Positions 19,755 to 27,874 are shown, numbered from the stretch's first letter. The stretch is DNA of 64,000 bases from an uncultured Collinsella sp. (GCA_902491565.1 CABUIE010000001.1:124001-188000); one strand, 5' to 3'. Numbers and translations: made by a program. The notes: generated by a model from the letters alone, not told the origin.

Positions 19755-20477
19755 ATGGGCTTCCTTGACGAGATTAAAAATAAGATGCACCTGGGCGGCC
19801 AGCAGGGTTACGACCAGGGTTATGGCCAGGACGACGACTACGGCTACGATGACGGCTATGACGATAGTTATCAGGGCAACGGCTACAGCGGTGCTTCGGG
19901 CGAGGGCTTCTACACCCAAGACGAGCCGAGCAACGGCCTGCTTGGTCAGACGCGCCGCGGTGAAGCTGAGTCGGTTGCCGTGTATACGCGCTCCGGTCAG
20001 CTGGTCGGCGATGACTCCCGCCATGCCACGACGTATAATCCGCCTTCGCGCTCGCAGGACAGTGTTGCGAGCGGTTATCGTCCTGGTGCCTATGACACGC
20101 CGTCGAGCTACGCCGAGAACACCCGCGCCCGTGCCGCCGCTGCGCCCGCGCCTGCACCGAGCGATGCCTCGGCCTATGCGAGCAATATCATCAACGCCAC
20201 ACCGCAGCTGCCGGCCTATGTCCTGCGCCCCGAGAGCTATGACGACGTGGAGACCGTGGTGCGCCGCGTTCGCACCAAGCAGCCTGTCGCACTGATTTTT
20301 GTGGGCGTACGCACCGAAGTTGCCAAGCGCGTCTTGGACTTCTCTTACGGCTTTGCCTGCGGTCTGGGTGCCACGGTCAAGGAGGTGGGCGACCGCGTGT
20401 TCATGGTGCTGCCCGCCGGTTGCGAGGTCAAAGATTCCGATCTCAAGAAGCTTCGTGCCGACGGCTACCTTAAGTAA
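19755..20477 (+). CDS. sepF: FtsZ-anchoring protein SepF
   Basis: Cytoplasmic protein that tethers FtsZ to the membrane. The N-terminal MGFLDEIKNKMHL is the predicted amphipathic membrane helix. About 120 residues of low-complexity Tyr/Gly/Asp/Gln then Ala/Pro linker follow. The C-terminal SepF core (residues about 150-235) shows VALIFVGVRTEVAKRVLDF and VGDRVFMVLPAGCEV. ATG 19755 is chosen because GAGAGG lies at 19741-19746. The linker is longer and more Tyr/Asp-rich than in well-known SepF. Confidence 0.9.
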   Translation: MGFLDEIKNKMHLGGQQGYDQGYGQDDDYGYDDGYDDSYQGNGYSGASGEGFYTQDEPSNGLLGQTRRGEAESVAVYTRSGQLVGDDSRHATTYNPPSRSQDSVASGYRPGAYDTPSSYAENTRARAAAAPAPAPSDASAYASNIINATPQLPAYVLRPESYDDVETVVRRVRTKQPVALIFVGVRTEVAKRVLDFSYGFACGLGATVKEVGDRVFMVLPAGCEVKDSDLKKLRADGYLK

Positions 20478-20498
20478 AGACAAGACGAGGAGATTCCC

Positions 20499-20780
20499 AT
20501 CAACATCTACACTATCGTCCAGCTGGTCAACACGCTGTTCAACTTCTATTCCACGCTCATTGTCGTCTACTGCTTTATGACGTGGATTCCCATGAAGCAG
20601 GGTGGTTTGCTTCAGGATATTGCCGCGGTGCTTGATAGCGTGTGCGGTCCGTGGCTCAACCTGTTCCGTCGTTTCATCCCGCCGATGGGCGGTATCGATT
20701 TTTCGCCGGTCGTTGCGATTATTGCGTTGCAGTTGGTGCAGAGGCTGGTTCTGCAGCTTCTTATAGGTATACTCGTGTAG
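20499..20780 (+). CDS. YggT family membrane protein, apparent AUC start
   Basis: Small two-helix membrane protein of the YggT family, often next to sepF and divIVA. The frame has only one ATG (20577), which would cut away the first conserved helix. Reading back in frame, GAGGAG at 20487-20492 lies six bases before ATC at 20499. From there the protein reads INIYTIVQLVNTLF then FYSTLIVVYCFMTWIP, the normal YggT beginning, for 93 residues. The sepF stop is in the same frame just upstream, so no other start fits. Either AUC is used or the codon is a mutated ATG. Confidence 0.75.
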   Translation: MNIYTIVQLVNTLFNFYSTLIVVYCFMTWIPMKQGGLLQDIAAVLDSVCGPWLNLFRRFIPPMGGIDFSPVVAIIALQLVQRLVLQLLIGILV

Positions 20781-20841
20781 AACTGACTTAGTAACTTACG
20801 TCGGGCGTGTAGCGCCGAGGCGATGAAAAAGGAGACTTGTT

Positions 20842-21516
20842 ATGGCTATTACCCCTGCAGACATCCAGGCTCAGACTTTCTCTGAGGCCAAGCGTGGCTA
20901 CGATCCTGCTGAGGTCGACGTCTTCTTGGAGACGCTGTCCTCCGAGGTTGACGCTATGCTCGCTAAGATCGTTGACCTTAAGGGTCGCCTGACTGCTACC
21001 GAGCAGCAGCTTGCCGATGCACAGGCTCAGCTTGCCCAGGCTCGGGATACCGCCGACCAGGCCGTTCCTGCCGCCCCCGTGGCTGCTCCCGCCCCTGACT
21101 TCTCCGCTCAGGAGCGCCAGATTTCCGCTGCCCTGATCGCTGCCCAGCAGACCGCTGAGACCATCGTTAACGATGCCAACGAGAACGCTGAGCGTATCCG
21201 CAACGAGGCTGACGCCAAGGCTCGCGAGGTTATCCGCCAGGCTCTGACTGAGAAGCAGGCCGAGCTCGAGGAGATCGATCGTCTCAAGGCTTCCCGTGAG
21301 GAGTTCAAGGCCGAGTATCTTAAGCTCATCCAGCACTTCATGGACGATGCCCAGAACTCCTTCCCGGCCGACCTCATGGCCTCCACGCCGGTCGGTTCTG
21401 CCGCTTCTCCTGCAGTGACTGTTCCCGCCGAGCCGCTGCCCGTCGCTGACCCGGTTGTCCCCGTGGCCGATCCCTTTGCCCCGATCGACAACTTTGCTGC
21501 CGACGACCTGGACTAA
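20842..21516 (+). CDS. divIVA: Division-site/polar coiled-coil protein DivIVA
   Basis: DivIVA-family curvature-sensing protein. The N-terminal lipid-binding domain TPADIQAQTFSEAKRGYDP and VDVFLETLSSEV is followed by coiled coil. A Pro/Ala spacer (about residues 72-88) leads into a second coiled coil rich in Glu, Gln and Ala (residues about 90-175), and the C-terminus is Pro/Val/Asp-rich. AAAAAGGAG precedes ATG 20842. This gene closes the division cluster and is followed by a strong terminator. Confidence 0.93.
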   Translation: MAITPADIQAQTFSEAKRGYDPAEVDVFLETLSSEVDAMLAKIVDLKGRLTATEQQLADAQAQLAQARDTADQAVPAAPVAAPAPDFSAQERQISAALIAAQQTAETIVNDANENAERIRNEADAKAREVIRQALTEKQAELEEIDRLKASREEFKAEYLKLIQHFMDDAQNSFPADLMASTPVGSAASPAVTVPAEPLPVADPVVPVADPFAPIDNFAADDLD

Positions 21517-21544
21517 CATTCGGCCTACAATTTAGTGCCTAGAA

Positions 21545-21572
21545 AGGACCCGCAGCTTGCGGGTCCTTTTTT
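21545..21572 (+). terminator. Terminator after divIVA
   Basis: AGGACCCGC (21545-21553) pairs with GCGGGTCCT (21559-21567) around AGCTT, followed by TTTTT. Confidence 0.92.
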
Positions 21573-21682
21573 ATGACTGTGCCGGGGTGCGTAACATAAA
21601 AACCAAGCCCTGCACATAGTGGCGCAGAACTCGGCGAACGGATGAACGGTCAAGGGTAGGCTTTAAGGCATGTCCCAAAAAT

Positions 21683-22213
21683 CTACTTGAGGAGGAAGTC
21701 GGGGAGGGGAATGGTGCGGGCCTCGCGATGCTCGGGATCGGCGATGTGGTCGGCAGGATAGCCACAGACGAGCATGTGATAGGGATAGACGCCCTTGGAC
21801 AGATTGAACTGTTCTTGTGCCACCTCAGGCTTAAAATGGCATACCCAGCACGTTCCCAGGCCCTGCTCGGTGGCCTCCATCATCATCTGATCACACACGA
21901 TGGACGTATCGATTTCGCTGGAATTCATCTGATCATGCGGGCGCACCCAAGCGTCATCGGTAACGCTGCAAATAAGGAAGACAAGCGGAGCCCCAAAGAT
22001 AGACCCATCACGAGCAAACCGAGGCTGACAAGCAGCAGCCTTCTCCAGAAGCTCAGGCGTATCCAACACCATCACACGGGTTGGATGGTTATTACAAGCA
22101 GAAGGAGCAATCCGCCCAGCCTCAACAATGGCATCCACCACAGCCTGCTCAACAGAACGGTCCTCAAACGAACGACAAGAATACCGACCACGAGCCAGAT
22201 CCAAATAACTCAC
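21683..22213 (-). CDS. Nitroreductase family flavoprotein
   Basis: Small FMN-dependent oxidoreductase of the nitroreductase superfamily; the substrate is unknown. Numbered from the chosen start, the FMN-contacting RGRYSCRSFEDR lies near residue 7, SACNNHPTRVMV near 40, and GLGTCWVCHF near 125, with MLVCGYPAD at the end. I chose the GTG at 22213, because on this strand GGAGG lies eight bases upstream, giving 176 residues. The reading frame continues further upstream to an ATG at 22276 but gains only a hydrophobic extension without family similarity. Its 3' end faces divIVA. Confidence 0.85.
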   Translation of the reverse strand: MSYLDLARGRYSCRSFEDRSVEQAVVDAIVEAGRIAPSACNNHPTRVMVLDTPELLEKAAACQPRFARDGSIFGAPLVFLICSVTDDAWVRPHDQMNSSEIDTSIVCDQMMMEATEQGLGTCWVCHFKPEVAQEQFNLSKGVYPYHMLVCGYPADHIADPEHREARTIPLPDFLLK

Positions 22214-22260
22214 AACCAAGACCTCCAAATTCAACGAATCAATCCAAAGTAAAACAAAGG

Positions 22261-22380
22261 GTACCCAAAGCCCCATCCACCCAAACGTTTAAGGCGGTCC
22301 CAAAGTTCCCAATCGGGTCCAAAGGCCCCGCCAACAAAAGCCCCATCGCTTTCAAAGTATCAGCCAAAGTTCCCAATGGT
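22261..22380. repeat. Imperfect tandem duplication upstream of the nitroreductase gene
   Basis: CCAAAGTTCCCAAT occurs at 22300-22313 and 22364-22377, and AAAGCCCCATC at 22267-22277 and 22337-22347, giving a 64-70 base imperfect repeat. It lies in the leader of the nitroreductase gene (minus strand). No reading frame or known regulatory motif is apparent. Confidence 0.5.
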
Positions 22381-22488
22381 GGTACGTAAGGCGAAGGGCC
22401 GGCACCTGTTTACTTTCGAACGACTCTGCCATGCAGCCGGAGTGAGAAAGCAAACAGGTGCCGGCCCTTCGCCGCCGGGACACGTACC
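22381..22488. repeat. Long inverted repeat downstream of the DUF47 gene
   Basis: A 22-base arm at 22390-22411 (beginning GGCGAAGGGCCGG) is perfectly complementary to 22452-22473. After one mismatch the stem continues for five pairs (22413-22417 with 22446-22450). Outer arms GGTACGT (22381-22387) and ACGTACC (22482-22488) also pair. The element starts six bases past the stop of the DUF47 gene, so it could end that minus-strand transcript. Confidence 0.75.
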
Positions 22489-22493
22489 CCCAA

Positions 22494-23117
22494 TTAACTG
22501 TTCTTCATGACAATCGAATCCACAACATCGGCCACATTCTCACAGCAGTCGGCGCAGTACTCCAGGAAGGCGTACACGTCACGCCAAGCGATGACCTCGA
22601 GCGGGTCCTTGCCGTTAACGTGCAGGTTGCGCATGGCGTTGATGTAGAGCTCGTCGGCCTCGGACTCGATGGTGTTGATCTGGATGACGAGCTCGCGCAG
22701 GGTCTTGGACTTGCGGTAGTTGGGCAGCTCGACCATCAGGTCCTTCATGGCGCGGCAGGCGTCGGTCACCTTGTGGGCGATGACGATGGCATCGGGGTGG
22801 ATGCTCTGGATGTTGGTGAAGTAGACGCGCTGCACGACGCCCTCGATACGATCGAGCACGGTGTCGAGCGAGCAGCTCATCAGGTCCAGATCCTCGCGCT
22901 CAAGCGGGGTGATAAAGGCGGTGAGCAGGGCGTCTTCGAGCTCGTGGTGCTTCTTGTCTGCCGCATGCTCAATCGCATGCATCTTATCGAGCATGTCGTG
23001 GATCTGCGCAGGGTCAAAGTTCTCAAAAATCTTGGTGAGCAGCTCTGCGGCCTGGACGGCTAGGTCGGCGCAGGCGACGTAGTTGTCAAAGTAGAACGAA
23101 TCGGGTTTCTTTGCCAT
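22494..23117 (-). CDS. DUF47 PhoU-like regulator paired with the Pit permease
   Basis: Cytoplasmic all-helical protein of the DUF47/PhoU-like family that accompanies Pit phosphate permeases. The 207 residues show family features FYFDNYVACADLAVQAAELL, EHAADKKHHELEDALLTAFITP, EREDLDLMSCSLDTVLDRIEG and a C-terminal YCADCCENVADVVDSI. GAAAGGACC precedes the ATG on this strand. It lies 66 bp downstream of pit, so the two form an operon and the protein probably modulates phosphate uptake. Confidence 0.9.
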   Translation of the reverse strand: MAKKPDSFYFDNYVACADLAVQAAELLTKIFENFDPAQIHDMLDKMHAIEHAADKKHHELEDALLTAFITPLEREDLDLMSCSLDTVLDRIEGVVQRVYFTNIQSIHPDAIVIAHKVTDACRAMKDLMVELPNYRKSKTLRELVIQINTIESEADELYINAMRNLHVNGKDPLEVIAWRDVYAFLEYCADCCENVADVVDSIVMKNS

Positions 23118-23183
23118 GGGTGGTCCTTTCGAGGTGAAGATGGGCGGGCGAGGTAATGCAGTCCGGATGGACGCTCGGTTTGA

Positions 23184-24233
23184 CTAGAGGAACATCATGA
23201 ACAGCTTGGCCATGACAAAGCTGATGAGTCCGCAGGCGGGGAAGGTGAAGAACCAGGTGAACATCATGTCCTTGACGACACCGAAGTTGATGGCCGAAAG
23301 GCGCTTGACGGCACCGACGCCCATGATGGCGCAGGTCTTGATGTGGGTGGAGGACACGGGGATGCCGGTAAGGGTGGCAAGCAGCAGGTTTGCGGCGCCC
23401 GCCAGGTCGGCGGAGAAGCCCTGGTACTTTTCGAGCTTGACCATGCTCTGGCCGACGGACTTGATGATACGCTCGCCGCCCACGCTGGTGCCGATACCCA
23501 TAGTGGCCGAGCACAGCAGCATAATCCAGATGGGGATGCCTGCATCGCCGACGCTCGTCTGGCCGCTGGCAAAGGCCACGCCTAAAAAGAGCACGCCGAT
23601 GAACTTCTGTCCATCCTGCGCGCCGTGCATAAAGCTCATGGCCGCAGCGCTCGCGATCTGAGCGTATTTAAAGAAGACATTGGCACGTCGCCTGTTGGCG
23701 GCGCCGAAAAGAATCGAGACGAGCTTGCACAGGACCCAGCCCATGACAAAGCCCAGGCCGATGGAGAGCGCCAGGCCGTAGATGACCTTCATCCACTCGT
23801 GGACGTTGACGCTGCTCGCGCCGCCGAGGGCGATAGCGGCACCGGTCAGGCCGGCGATAAGGCTGTGGCTTTGCGAGGTGGGGATACCAAAACGCGACGC
23901 TGTGGCGCCGTAGACGACGATGGAGAACAGCGCCGCGCAGAGGCACGCGAGCGCCATGGTGCTGTTTCCGCCAAAGTCGACGATATGCGAGATGGTATTG
24001 GCGACGCTCGCGTTAAAGTGCGTCATGATGAGCACACCGAGGAAGTTGAATGCGGCGCTCATGAGAATGGCGGCGCGGGCGGGCATGCAACGCGTAGTGA
24101 CGCAGGTCGCGATGGCGTTGGGCGCGTCGGTCCATCCATTGACGAAGATGGCACCCAACGCGAGGATCACGGTGACGGCAAGGACTGGGTTCGACACAAT
24201 TTGGCCGAGGAAGGTTGAGAACGTTACGTCCAT
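23184..24233 (-). CDS. pit: Low-affinity inorganic phosphate permease, PiT family
   Basis: Polytopic membrane transporter of the inorganic phosphate transporter (PiT) family. The repeated signature GWTDAPNAIATCVTTR appears near residue 33, followed by FGIPTSQSHSLIAGLTGAAI, and the second half repeats with SFMHGAQDGQKFIGV and GIPVSSTHIKTCAIMGVGA. The 349 residues and internal duplication fit the family. The start at 24233 is the only ATG before the first helix. It is the second phosphate importer within 10 kb of Pst, on the other strand with a DUF47 partner. Confidence 0.93.
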   Translation of the reverse strand: MDVTFSTFLGQIVSNPVLAVTVILALGAIFVNGWTDAPNAIATCVTTRCMPARAAILMSAAFNFLGVLIMTHFNASVANTISHIVDFGGNSTMALACLCAALFSIVVYGATASRFGIPTSQSHSLIAGLTGAAIALGGASSVNVHEWMKVIYGLALSIGLGFVMGWVLCKLVSILFGAANRRRANVFFKYAQIASAAAMSFMHGAQDGQKFIGVLFLGVAFASGQTSVGDAGIPIWIMLLCSATMGIGTSVGGERIIKSVGQSMVKLEKYQGFSADLAGAANLLLATLTGIPVSSTHIKTCAIMGVGAVKRLSAINFGVVKDMMFTWFFTFPACGLISFVMAKLFMMFL

Positions 24234-24274
24234 ATATGGGCTTTCTCGAAGTTTGCAGACACGTTACAAAAACA

Positions 24275-24289
24275 TGATAAATCGTATCA
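24275..24289. promoter_or_regulatory. Palindrome in the pit upstream region
   Basis: TGATAAATCGTATCA has inverted arms TGATA/TATCA. It lies about 42 bases upstream of the pit start codon and could be an operator. No regulator can be named. Confidence 0.3.
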
Positions 24290-24483
24290 CCTCCTGCGGG
24301 TCTCTTTACCGAGTTCTGATGGGAGAAGTGGACTTTTTGGCACTAAAATTGAATATTAGCCCTGTTGACCGCGGGTGTTCTTTTTGCTAACACGCCATGC
24401 GGACACGTGCGATTACTACGACACTCCAAAACCACAGTCTGTTCGCTTTACAACATACAAACATGCGTTCGATAATAGGAGGC

Positions 24484-24822
24484 ATGGAATATCGACAGAC
24501 AGACGGCAAAACTCGGCGCGTGCACAAGCAGTATGTGGACGTCGTGGCCCGCATCCTCGCGGGCGGACAGGTCGTGCCGGTCACCGTCTGCTGGGTCGAC
24601 GGCCGTTGTTTTACGATCGACGAGATTGTCTCGTCCACGGGCTTTGGCTTAACGGTTCACGGTGTTCGTACGGCGACCTATAAGGTGCGTTTTGGCGGGC
24701 ACGCGACCGAGTTGTATCTGGAGGACCAGACGCGCGAGCGGGCGGACGGCTCGCAGGCACACGTGATGCGTTGGTGGGTCTGGGCCTTTGATCGCACGCT
24801 CGAGGGCGAGCGCCGTAGGTAA
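24484..24822 (+). CDS. Small conserved-type hypothetical protein
   Basis: I do not recognise this firmly. It encodes about 112 residues with alternating charged and aromatic residues (VTVCWVDGRCFTIDEIV, MRWWVWAFDRTLEGE) and no membrane segment or signal peptide; the pattern is compatible with a small beta-rich cytoplasmic protein. Codon use matches neighbouring genes. The start is uncertain: AGGAGG at 24477-24482 is only one base before ATG 24484, and another ATG at 24463 has no binding site. TTGACC (24365-24370), 17 bases, then TAACAC (24388-24393) could be its promoter. It stands alone between divergent pit and the BI-1 gene. Confidence 0.6.
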   Translation: MEYRQTDGKTRRVHKQYVDVVARILAGGQVVPVTVCWVDGRCFTIDEIVSSTGFGLTVHGVRTATYKVRFGGHATELYLEDQTRERADGSQAHVMRWWVWAFDRTLEGERRR

Positions 24823-24901
24823 GGACGTACGGCATTCGGGTACAATGACAGGAATCTTGTCAGCTACTGCGTTGTCGCGGCGCTTTTGAAAGGACGAAAT
24901 T

Positions 24902-25597
24902 ATGAACGATATTCAGGGCTATCAGAACGGCCCCATCGAAACCGGCGCAAGCCGTGCCAAGGAGATGTCGCCGCGCGCGTACAACCTTGTCATGTCTGCC
25001 CTGATCTTTTTGGGCTTTTGCGCCATGGGCGTCGGTGCTTACTTTACGAGCACCATGTCGTTTGCGCGCATGATGATGAGCGGCGCCGCTTTGCCGCTGG
25101 TCTTTGGCTCATTTATTTTGACCATCGTCGGCATGGTCATGATGTCGGCCGCCGCCAGCAAGCAGTCCGTGGGCCTGTCCCTTGTGGGCTACGTAATCTT
25201 TGCGAGCACCTTTGGCCTGACCGCGTCGTTTGGCCTTGCCAACTACGACCTGCCCACCATCAACACTGCCTTTATCGCCACGGCCGCCATCACCTTTGTC
25301 TTTGGCGCCTTGGGCGTGACGTTCCCCAAGTTTTTCCAGCGCGTATATGGCATCGGTTTTGGCATTCTGCTCGCTACTATTCTGGTTGAGATCGTGCTGA
25401 TGTTCATGGGCGTCTCACAGACCATCACCGACCTGATCGTGATCGTGGTGTTCGCCGGCTTTATTGGCTACGACACCTATGTTGCCACGACGGTGCCGCC
25501 CACACTGCCCAATGCCGTGCTTATGGCCTCTAACCTGTTCGTGGATATTATCAACGTGTTTTTGCGCATTTTGAACATCCTCGGCCGTCGCGATTAA
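24902..25597 (+). CDS. Bax inhibitor-1 / YccA-YetJ family membrane protein
   Basis: Integral membrane protein of the BI-1/TMBIM family, related to YccA (FtsH modulator) and YetJ (calcium leak channel). The 231 residues contain about seven helices. Family marks are GYDTYVA, preceded by an Asp in the ITDLIV segment, and the C-terminal NLFVDIINVFLRILNILGRRD region. GAAAGGACG precedes the ATG. It is monocistronic, closed by a UUCG-loop terminator. Confidence 0.9.
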   Translation: MNDIQGYQNGPIETGASRAKEMSPRAYNLVMSALIFLGFCAMGVGAYFTSTMSFARMMMSGAALPLVFGSFILTIVGMVMMSAAASKQSVGLSLVGYVIFASTFGLTASFGLANYDLPTINTAFIATAAITFVFGALGVTFPKFFQRVYGIGFGILLATILVEIVLMFMGVSQTITDLIVIVVFAGFIGYDTYVATTVPPTLPNAVLMASNLFVDIINVFLRILNILGRRD

Positions 25598-25643
25598 AGC
25601 GCGGCATTGCGACGCTTCCTGCCGGACACGGTAAAACGATGCG

Positions 25644-25672
25644 AAAGGCGGTCCTTCGGGGCCGTCTTTTTT
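25644..25672 (+). terminator. UUCG-loop terminator after the BI-1 gene
   Basis: AAAGGCGGTCC (25644-25654) pairs with GGGCCGTCTTT (25659-25669) around the tetraloop TTCG, with two G-U pairs, and runs into a T-tract. Confidence 0.9.
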
Positions 25673-25738
25673 GTGCGCGGCGGGGTATCATGGATGGGAA
25701 AAAGCCGATAGCGGCAGCGACAGGAAAGGTGGCCACGT

Positions 25739-26854
25739 ATGGCAGACGTCGACAACAGGAACCGTAACCGCAGGTCCAACCGAGCGGGTCAGCCCAATCC
25801 CAAGCGCGAGGCCCGTGCCAAGGCCGCCGAGCGTCACGTGGCAACTGTGTCCGAAGCGTGCGCCAAGGATATCGAGCGTTCGCTTGCCGGTGTTCGCGAG
25901 TTTGACGGTATGCCTGCCGGCTTTGTCGCGGCGATGAAGGCCAAGGTTCAGAGTGCTGTGGCCACCGAAGAACAGGTTGCCGAGGACGTCGAGGGCGCGG
26001 AGGCTGCCGAGGTCGAGGCAGCTCCTGAGCCCGTCGAGGAGCCTGCCGAGGAAATCGCCGAAGCTGAGTCCGCGCCTGCTGAGGAGCCTGCTGCGTCCCT
26101 GCCTGAGGTCACCGTGCGCGATGCCTCCGCCACGCAGGCCATCTTGGACAACGGTCGTGGCTATGCGCAGTTCTGCGACATGGCCGTGCTCGCCTTTGCC
26201 TCGTTCACCAACCCGGGCGGTGGCTATATTCAGGGTTATCTGGGCCAGGAGGCCACACTGTGCGCCGATTCGTATCTGTACAACGTTCTCGATAAGCAGC
26301 GCAAATGGTACGGCGAGAACCGTCGCCGCAACATCAACTGCGAGCTCTATCGTAACCGCGCCCTAGTGGTGCCTGCGGTGCGCTTCGACCGCAACCACGT
26401 GCATGCATACGCCGACGTGATCGTGGCCGCCGCGCCCAACGTTAAGCGCGCCCGCCAGGAGTATCGCGTGAGCGACGATGCTCTGCTGGATGCCCTGCGC
26501 GACCGCATTCGCTTTGTGCTTGCCATCTGCGACGAGCTGGGTCGCGAGAAGCTCGTGCTGGGCGCTTGGGGCTGCGACAACAACGGCTTTGACGCCGAGG
26601 CCGTGGCCGAGCTCTTCCGCAAGGAGCTCGCGTCGGGCGACTTTAAGGTCAAGCAAGTCTTCTTTGCCGTGCCTTCTACGCGCTGGGATGAGGATTTTGC
26701 CAAGTTCGAGCACGTGCTGGCAAACTTCCCCGAGCGCAACGAGGAGTCCTATGCCCAGGTTGCCGCTCGCGCTGCGGCAGCTCGCGCCGCCGAGCAGACC
26801 CAGGCTGCTACCGAGGATGATGAGGACGAGGACGATTGGCGCAAGTACCTGTAA
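25739..26854 (+). CDS. TIGR02452/DUF2263 poly(ADP-ribose) glycohydrolase-like protein with altered signature
   Basis: Macrodomain-type protein of the microbial PARG (TIGR02452) family, which removes ADP-ribose chains or binds ADP-ribose. Residues 1-125 are a charged, Glu/Ala-rich, probably disordered segment. The PARG core follows: NPGGGYIQGYLGQ at 158-170 then Glu171-Ala172, ALCADSYLY-like TLCADSYLY, and GAWGCDNNGFD. The bacterial PARG signature is GGG, six to eight residues, then QEE, with the second Glu catalytic; here that residue is Ala172. The C-terminus ends in an acidic DDEDEDDW run. It may bind ADP-ribose without cleaving it. AGGAAAGG precedes ATG 25739. Confidence 0.8.
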   Translation: MADVDNRNRNRRSNRAGQPNPKREARAKAAERHVATVSEACAKDIERSLAGVREFDGMPAGFVAAMKAKVQSAVATEEQVAEDVEGAEAAEVEAAPEPVEEPAEEIAEAESAPAEEPAASLPEVTVRDASATQAILDNGRGYAQFCDMAVLAFASFTNPGGGYIQGYLGQEATLCADSYLYNVLDKQRKWYGENRRRNINCELYRNRALVVPAVRFDRNHVHAYADVIVAAAPNVKRARQEYRVSDDALLDALRDRIRFVLAICDELGREKLVLGAWGCDNNGFDAEAVAELFRKELASGDFKVKQVFFAVPSTRWDEDFAKFEHVLANFPERNEESYAQVAARAAAARAAEQTQAATEDDEDEDDWRKYL

Positions 26855-26879
26855 TTGGTACGTGCTGACAGATAGGTCG

Positions 26880-26913
26880 AGCCGGCGGGAGAGGCTGCTT
26901 CCGTCGGCTTTTT
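26880..26913 (+). terminator. Terminator before the SGNH hydrolase gene
   Basis: AGCCGGCGG (26880-26888) pairs with CCGTCGGCT (26901-26909) and is followed by TTTT. Confidence 0.85.
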
Positions 26914-26932
26914 ACTGAGCGAGGGGCTTACG

Positions 26933-27592
26933 ATGAAAAACGTTCTATGCTTTGGCGACAGCAACACCTATGGTTACGATCCGGCGGGCATGCGCGACGG
27001 CACCGCGGTGCGCTATGCGCAGGATGTGCGCTGGTGCGGCGTGGCCCAACGTGACTTAGGCGAGGGCTGGCATGTAATTGAAGAAGGCCTCAACGGCCGC
27101 ACGACGGTACGCGACGACATGTGCCATCTGGACACCAATCTTAACGGCATCCGCGCACTTCCGATGCTGCTCGAGGCCCATAAGCCGCTGGACGCCATTG
27201 TGATCATGCTGGGCACCAACGACTGTAAGACGGTCTTTAACGTGACAGCTTCCGATATCGCCCGTGGCGCCATGGCGCTGATTCGCGCCGTCCGCGCGTT
27301 TCCGTGGACCGACGCTGCGCCTTGTCCGCGCATTCTGCTGATGGCGCCTATCAAGATTAAGCCGCAGATCGCCGACGTATATATGACCGATTTTGACGAG
27401 CATTCCGTAGAAGCCTCGGAACATTTTGGTGAGTACTACGCGCATGTGGCTGAGCAGTTTGGCTGCGACTTTTTGAATGCCGCCGACTTTGCCGAGCCGG
27501 GCGATATCGACTATCTGCATATGATGCCCGAAAGCCATGAGAGCCTGGGTCACGCCGTGGCAGCCAAGCTCCAAGAGATGCTCGGAGAGTAG
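26933..27592 (+). CDS. SGNH/GDSL-family hydrolase (arylesterase-like)
   Basis: Cytoplasmic esterase of the SGNH fold, related to arylesterase/carbohydrate-esterase proteins. The nucleophile serine is in CFGDSNTYGYDP (residues 6-17). Block II glycine is in EEGLNGRTT, block III Asn in MLGTNDCKT, and the catalytic Asp/His pair in DYLHMMPESHESLGH. There is no signal peptide. The 219 residues are normal. It begins 20 bases after a terminator, behind GCGAGGGG, so it has its own promoter or depends on read-through. The natural substrate cannot be told from sequence. Confidence 0.88.
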   Translation: MKNVLCFGDSNTYGYDPAGMRDGTAVRYAQDVRWCGVAQRDLGEGWHVIEEGLNGRTTVRDDMCHLDTNLNGIRALPMLLEAHKPLDAIVIMLGTNDCKTVFNVTASDIARGAMALIRAVRAFPWTDAAPCPRILLMAPIKIKPQIADVYMTDFDEHSVEASEHFGEYYAHVAEQFGCDFLNAADFAEPGDIDYLHMMPESHESLGHAVAAKLQEMLGE

Positions 27593-27601
27593 CGCGACCC
27601 C

Positions 27602-27638
27602 AAGCCACCACAGAAGTTCCCCTTGTGGTGGCTTGTTT
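27602..27638 (+). terminator. Terminator after the SGNH hydrolase gene
   Basis: AAGCCACCACA (27602-27612) pairs perfectly with TGTGGTGGCTT (27624-27634), then GTTTCGTT. Confidence 0.8.
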
Positions 27639-27648
27639 CGTTGCTTTG

Positions 27649-27864
27649 TCTCGATCTGTGACAGTTGTAAGGCCGAAAACGGGCTAGATGTTACAGATTA
27701 AGATTATTTAGGCCGATATCGGTCGTTTGTCTCGATCTGTAACATCTAGGGTCGATTTTGCCGAGTTACTGTTACAGATCGAGATTTTCTTCTCTGCGGA
27801 ATTTGAATGTCTCAATCTGTAACAGGTGAGCCGAAAAATGGGCTCTAACTGTTACGGATCGAGA
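27649..27864. repeat. Array of three inverted-repeat units
   Basis: Three hairpin units lie at 27649-27703, 27730-27784 and 27810-27864, with starts 81 and 80 bases apart. Each has arms like TCTCGATCTGTAACA and TGTTACAGATCGAGA; the middle unit pairs perfectly over 15 bases. Units 1 and 3 have an inner stem-loop of the GCCG-AAAA-CGGGC kind, while unit 2 has only a short TCG/CGA pairing. A further palindrome, GGCCGATATCGGTC (27711-27724), sits between units 1 and 2. No reading frame explains this region between two converging genes. Confidence 0.8.
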
Positions 27865-27874
27865 TGTTTGTGGG

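Noticed and set aside
22081..22389. 102-residue plus-strand frame rich in Gln, Pro and Lys
   Set aside because: It spans the antisense of the nitroreductase start and the repeated leader; no binding site and repeat-driven composition.
27641..27870. CRISPR array
   Set aside because: Only three units, each an inverted repeat pair with inner pairing, not short identical direct repeats with unique spacers; no cas genes.
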